Below are positions 6,501 to 8,476 of a stretch of DNA of 8,476 nucleotides, one piece after another (position 1 is the stretch's first letter; every line of letters begins with the position of its first letter). The translations under genes were made by a program, and so were the position numbers. The stretch covers positions 1 through 8,476 of the forward strand of contig JAQGLD010000518.1 in the NCBI GenBank assembly GCA_028293055.1. Reading direction: 5' to 3'. The notes beneath the pieces were generated by a model. That model was given only the letters and a program-made list of their open reading frames with translations, was not told the DNA's origin and made no database searches. Source of the stretch: Alphaproteobacteria bacterium (GTDB lineage Bacteria; Pseudomonadota; Alphaproteobacteria; Sphingomonadales; Sphingomonadaceae).

Positions 6501-6872
6501 ATGAAAAAGATGTGGATCGCCGTCGCGGCGATGGCCGGAATCGCCGCGGCCCCTGTCGGCGGGGCAGACCATATGGTTCGGATCGAAATCAGGGACGGCG
6601 ATCGTCTCGTCGCGCAGCCCGCGCTTCGGGTCCGCGAAGGCGTGCCCGCGGCGATCAGCACTGCGGACTATGCGCTGAGGATCCGGATCGATCCGGCCAA
6701 GGGCAGAAGCCGCGACTATCTGCTGCGCTCGTCCTTCCAGCTTCCCGACGGCAATGGCCATTGGAAGCTGGTGGCCTCGCCCTGGATGCTGGTGGCGCAC
6801 GGCAGCGAAGGCTCCCTGAGCGTGTCGGCGCAGGGCCTTCCGTCCTATCGCTTCACCCTGCGCGTCAACTAG
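6501..6872 (+). CDS. Small exported beta-rich protein of unknown function
   Basis: This 123-residue protein has a classical signal peptide: MKK, then a hydrophobic core IAVAAMAGIAAA, with a likely cut near PVGGA-D around residue 22. The mature part of about 100 residues is predicted by eye to be mostly beta strands (MVRIEIRDGDRLVAQPALRV, YALRIRIDP, YLLRSSFQL, WKLVASPWMLVAHG, YRFTLRV). It contains no cysteine, so disulfides are excluded. No enzyme motif is seen. It resembles small periplasmic hypothetical proteins of sphingomonads, but I cannot name a family. The ATG at 6501 is preferred over the in-frame GTG at 6486: GGGGAG sits 7 nt before the ATG, and the signal peptide then begins canonically with MKK. 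It converges on glpX, with two tandem palindromic repeats between the stops. Confidence 0.82.
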   Translation: MKKMWIAVAAMAGIAAAPVGGADHMVRIEIRDGDRLVAQPALRVREGVPAAISTADYALRIRIDPAKGRSRDYLLRSSFQLPDGNGHWKLVASPWMLVAHGSEGSLSVSAQGLPSYRFTLRVN

Positions 6873-6876
6873 AGCC

Positions 6877-6937
6877 TCGTCTTCGCATCGTTGTCGGCGG
6901 AAAACCCGTACCTACTTTTCCGCACGATGCCTCAGGC
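6877..6937. repeat. Palindromic intergenic repeat, copy 1
   Basis: The hairpin core at 6885-6930 has an outer stem GCATCGT (6885-6891) with ACGATGC (6924-6930) and an inner stem GCGGAAAA (6897-6904) with TTTTCCGC (6916-6923). A one-sided 5-nt bulge and an 11-nt loop complete it. It begins 5 bp past the stop of the small exported gene, so it could end transcription there. The layout (GCAT..., GGAAAA...TTTTCC, ...ATGC) resembles dispersed palindromic elements common between genes in alphaproteobacteria. The resemblance is from memory. Confidence 0.7.
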
Positions 6938-6939
6938 TT

Positions 6940-6999
6940 TCGTTTTCGCATCGTCGTCGCTGAAAACCGGTATCCACTTTTCAGGACGATGCTCCAGGC
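6940..6999. repeat. Palindromic intergenic repeat, copy 2 (tandem)
   Basis: This is a second copy in the same orientation, two bases after the first. Its outer stem is GCATCGTC (6948-6955) with GACGATGC (6985-6992), and its inner stem is CTGAAAA (6960-6966) with TTTTCAG (6978-6984). It matches copy 1 over about 60 bp at roughly four positions in five, counted by eye, with one gap. The inner stem differs from copy 1 but remains paired. It lies about 14 bp from the glpX stop on the converging strand and may act as a terminator for glpX. Confidence 0.7.
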
Positions 7000-7012
7000 G
7001 CCGGGCCCTGGC

Positions 7013-7996
7013 TCAGAAGATGCCCGGCTCGTTCCGGTGCTCGCCGCGGACCCAGCGCACCGTTCCGGTCGACGCGCGCATCACCACGCTCTCGGTGCTG
7101 ATCATATTCTTCCGGCGCTTGACCCCGTCGAGCAGCGAGCCGTCGGTGACTCCGGTCGCCGCGAAGATCACGTCGCCCTTGGCGAGGTCCTCGAGATCGT
7201 AGATCCGGTCGAGATCCTCGACTCCCCAGCGGGCCGCGCGGGCGCGCTCGTCGTCGTTGCGGAAGACCAGCCGGCCCTGGAACTGGCCGCCGACGCAGCG
7301 CAGCGCAGCGGCGGCGAGGACCCCCTCGGGCGCGCCGCCCTGCCCCATATAGACGTCGATCGTGGTGTCCGGGTCGGTGACCGCGATCACTCCGGCGACA
7401 TCGCCATCGGGAATCAGCATGATCCCGCAGCCCAGCATGCGAAGCTCCTGGATCAGGCCGGCATGGCGCGGCCGATCGAGCACGCAGGCGATGATCTCCG
7501 AGGGCTCCACTCCCTTGGCCCGGGCGATCGAACGGACATTCTCCGACGGGGTGCGATCGAGGCTGATCGTATCCTCGGGATAGCCGGGGCCGATGGCGAG
7601 CTTCTCCATATAGACGTCGGGCGCATTGAGCAGGCACCCCTTCTCGGCGATGGCGAGCACCGCGAGCGCGTTGGGCCCCGCCTTGGCGGTGATCGTCGTG
7701 CCTTCCAGCGGATCGAGCGCGATGTCGATGCCCGGACCGGTGCCCTGGGCGGCGCCGACCTTCTCGCCGATATAAAGCATCGGCGCCTCGTCGCGCTCGC
7801 CCTCGCCAATGACGACCGTGCCGTCGAGCTCGAGCTCGTTGAGCGCCTTGCGCATCGCCTCGACCGCCGCATGGTCCGCGGCCTTCTCGTCGCCCCGGCC
7901 GATCAGCCGCGAGGCGGCAACCGCCGCAGCCTCGGTCACCCGAACCATTTCCAGGACCAGGACACGATCGAGAATGTGACTTCCGCTGACCTTCAA
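7013..7996 (-). CDS. glpX: Fructose-1,6-bisphosphatase class II (GlpX), TTG start
   Basis: GlpX hydrolyses fructose 1,6-bisphosphate to fructose 6-phosphate and phosphate, the committed late step of gluconeogenesis, in the cytoplasm with divalent metal. In some bacteria class II enzymes also act on sedoheptulose 1,7-bisphosphate. The 327 residues are close to the length of the E. coli enzyme. Conserved features are LDRVLVLEMVRVTE (9-22), GRGDEKAAD (33-41), VVIGEGERDEAPMLYIGE (61-78), the metal-binding DPLEGT (95-100), NALAVLAIAEKGCLLNAPDVYMEKL, and IPDGDVAG with a following PDTTIDVYMGQGGAPEGVL. The first codon is TTG at 7996, supported by AGGGG 7 nt upstream and by the family N-terminus, which places about nine residues before LDRVLVLE. 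An ATG at 8003 is out of frame. The gene is divergent from the exported protein gene at 8167. Confidence 0.97.
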   Translation of the reverse strand: MKVSGSHILDRVLVLEMVRVTEAAAVAASRLIGRGDEKAADHAAVEAMRKALNELELDGTVVIGEGERDEAPMLYIGEKVGAAQGTGPGIDIALDPLEGTTITAKAGPNALAVLAIAEKGCLLNAPDVYMEKLAIGPGYPEDTISLDRTPSENVRSIARAKGVEPSEIIACVLDRPRHAGLIQELRMLGCGIMLIPDGDVAGVIAVTDPDTTIDVYMGQGGAPEGVLAAAALRCVGGQFQGRLVFRNDDERARAARWGVEDLDRIYDLEDLAKGDVIFAATGVTDGSLLDGVKRRKNMISTESVVMRASTGTVRWVRGEHRNEPGIF

Positions 7997-8166
7997 TGTG
8001 CATCCCCTTTGCTTATTTCGGGCCGGCGATAGGCCAGCGTCACTGCAAAGTCGAGAATGGCGCCGGCCATCGAGGCGTGGCTCGCGGCGCCTTCCTTTCG
8101 CCCGATTTCAATGATGTGAAGGCATGGGTCCGGACCCTGAATGCAGGGGACGCAGGGGAGTGACTG
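7997..8166. promoter_or_regulatory. Divergent intergenic region with a 12-bp palindrome
   Basis: These 170 bp between the glpX and right-edge gene starts should carry promoters for both. GGGTCCGGACCC (8126-8137) is a perfect palindrome 29 bp before the ATG at 8167 and could be an operator for the rightward gene. No clear -10/-35 boxes are visible. The regulator is unknown. Confidence 0.4.
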
Positions 8167-8476
8167 ATGGCATTTGCCGGGCTGACGTTCCTGCTTCTCG
8201 CCGGTCCTGCCGGCGCCGCGGCGCCCGCCTTGACTGCGGACGAGGCAATGAAGCGCTACCGCTTCTACTTCCGCTCGATCTCCGATCTCGATTGTCCGCG
8301 CGACTCGGGCGAAATCGTCGTTTGCGGCCGATCGGGTGGCGATTCCGGCCGGTCTCCACTCCGCTATCCCCCGCAGCCGGGGGACAGGATCCGCCTGCTG
8401 CCCGGCGAGGCGCCGAGCGCCGCGGCAGCGATGGGAGCGGACAAATTGTGCATGCGCAATTGCGAGCCGCCGGTCG
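8167..8476 (+). CDS. Exported Cys-containing protein of unknown function, cut by the right edge
   Basis: The first 103 codons are present and the end lies outside the window. The N-terminus MAFAGLTFLLLAGPAGAAAP is a signal peptide with a likely cut after GAAA or APA, near residues 19-21. The mature part starts with an Asp/Glu/Arg-rich helix-like stretch, then DLDCPRDSGEIVVCGRSGG, a polar linker and YPPQPGDRIRLLPGEAPS. It ends with KLCMRNCEPPV. The C-P-R-D-x-G-E-I-V-V-C-G-R pattern recurs in small exported hypothetical proteins that I recognise from sphingomonads. The four visible cysteines may form disulfides in the periplasm. The start is well supported: AGGGGAG ends 6 nt before the ATG. Function is unknown. 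Confidence 0.82.
   Translation, partial: MAFAGLTFLLLAGPAGAAAPALTADEAMKRYRFYFRSISDLDCPRDSGEIVVCGRSGGDSGRSPLRYPPQPGDRIRLLPGEAPSAAAAMGADKLCMRNCEPPV

Noticed and set aside
6877..6999. Insertion-sequence ends or a miniature transposable element with target duplication
   Set aside because: The two copies are direct, not inverted, no clear target-site duplication is visible and no transposase is present. A palindromic dispersed repeat fits better.
6981..8003. A 340-codon minus-strand frame overlapping glpX, starting at ATG 8003
   Set aside because: The glpX frame carries all family motifs, while this frame is Arg/Gly/Ala-rich without motifs. The ATG directly abuts the ribosome-binding site.
6512..8032. 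A 506-codon plus-strand open frame across the small exported gene, repeats and glpX
   Set aside because: It spans two well-supported genes in other frames and both repeats, has no ribosome-binding site or domain, and has shadow-type composition.

Overview
The window is GC-rich chromosomal DNA that most likely comes from a sphingomonad (Sphingomonadales, Alphaproteobacteria). The RecJ and class II fructose-1,6-bisphosphatase sequences, several small exported or membrane-anchored proteins of types common in that order, and a palindromic intergenic repeat of alphaproteobacterial type all point there. I cannot name a genus from sequence alone.

Left part (1-3457) is accessory-looking. A probable unknown gene runs off the left edge on the minus strand. 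It is divergent from an exported lipocalin/DUF1579-like protein (366-953, +). That gene converges on a TMEM175-family (DUF1211) membrane protein (1023-1661, -). About 490 bp without a convincing gene follow (1662-2147), holding several copies of a short GTCCGCTTT-like motif in both orientations. Next is a membrane-anchored protein of unknown function (2170-2916, -), bracketed by hairpins. A second gene-poor stretch (2917-3457) ends in an 11-bp tandem repeat just downstream of the 3' end of a tRNA gene.

Middle and right part (3458-8476) is mostly conserved core. It holds tRNA-Glu(UUC) with encoded CCA, recJ (single-strand-specific 5'-3' exonuclease), an EamA/DMT transporter, a divergent small exported protein, two tandem palindromic repeats between convergent genes, and glpX (class II fructose-1,6-bisphosphatase, TTG start). 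A divergent exported Cys-containing protein is cut by the right edge. recJ and glpX are often near neighbours in alphaproteobacteria; here the transporter, the small exported gene and the repeat pair lie between them.

I see no CRISPR array, rRNA, intact insertion sequence, integrase or defence operon. The least explained signals are the repeat block at the tRNA-Glu 3' flank, the motif-rich gene-free stretch at 1955-2108, and the tandem palindromes at 6877-6999, whose stems stay paired although their sequences differ.
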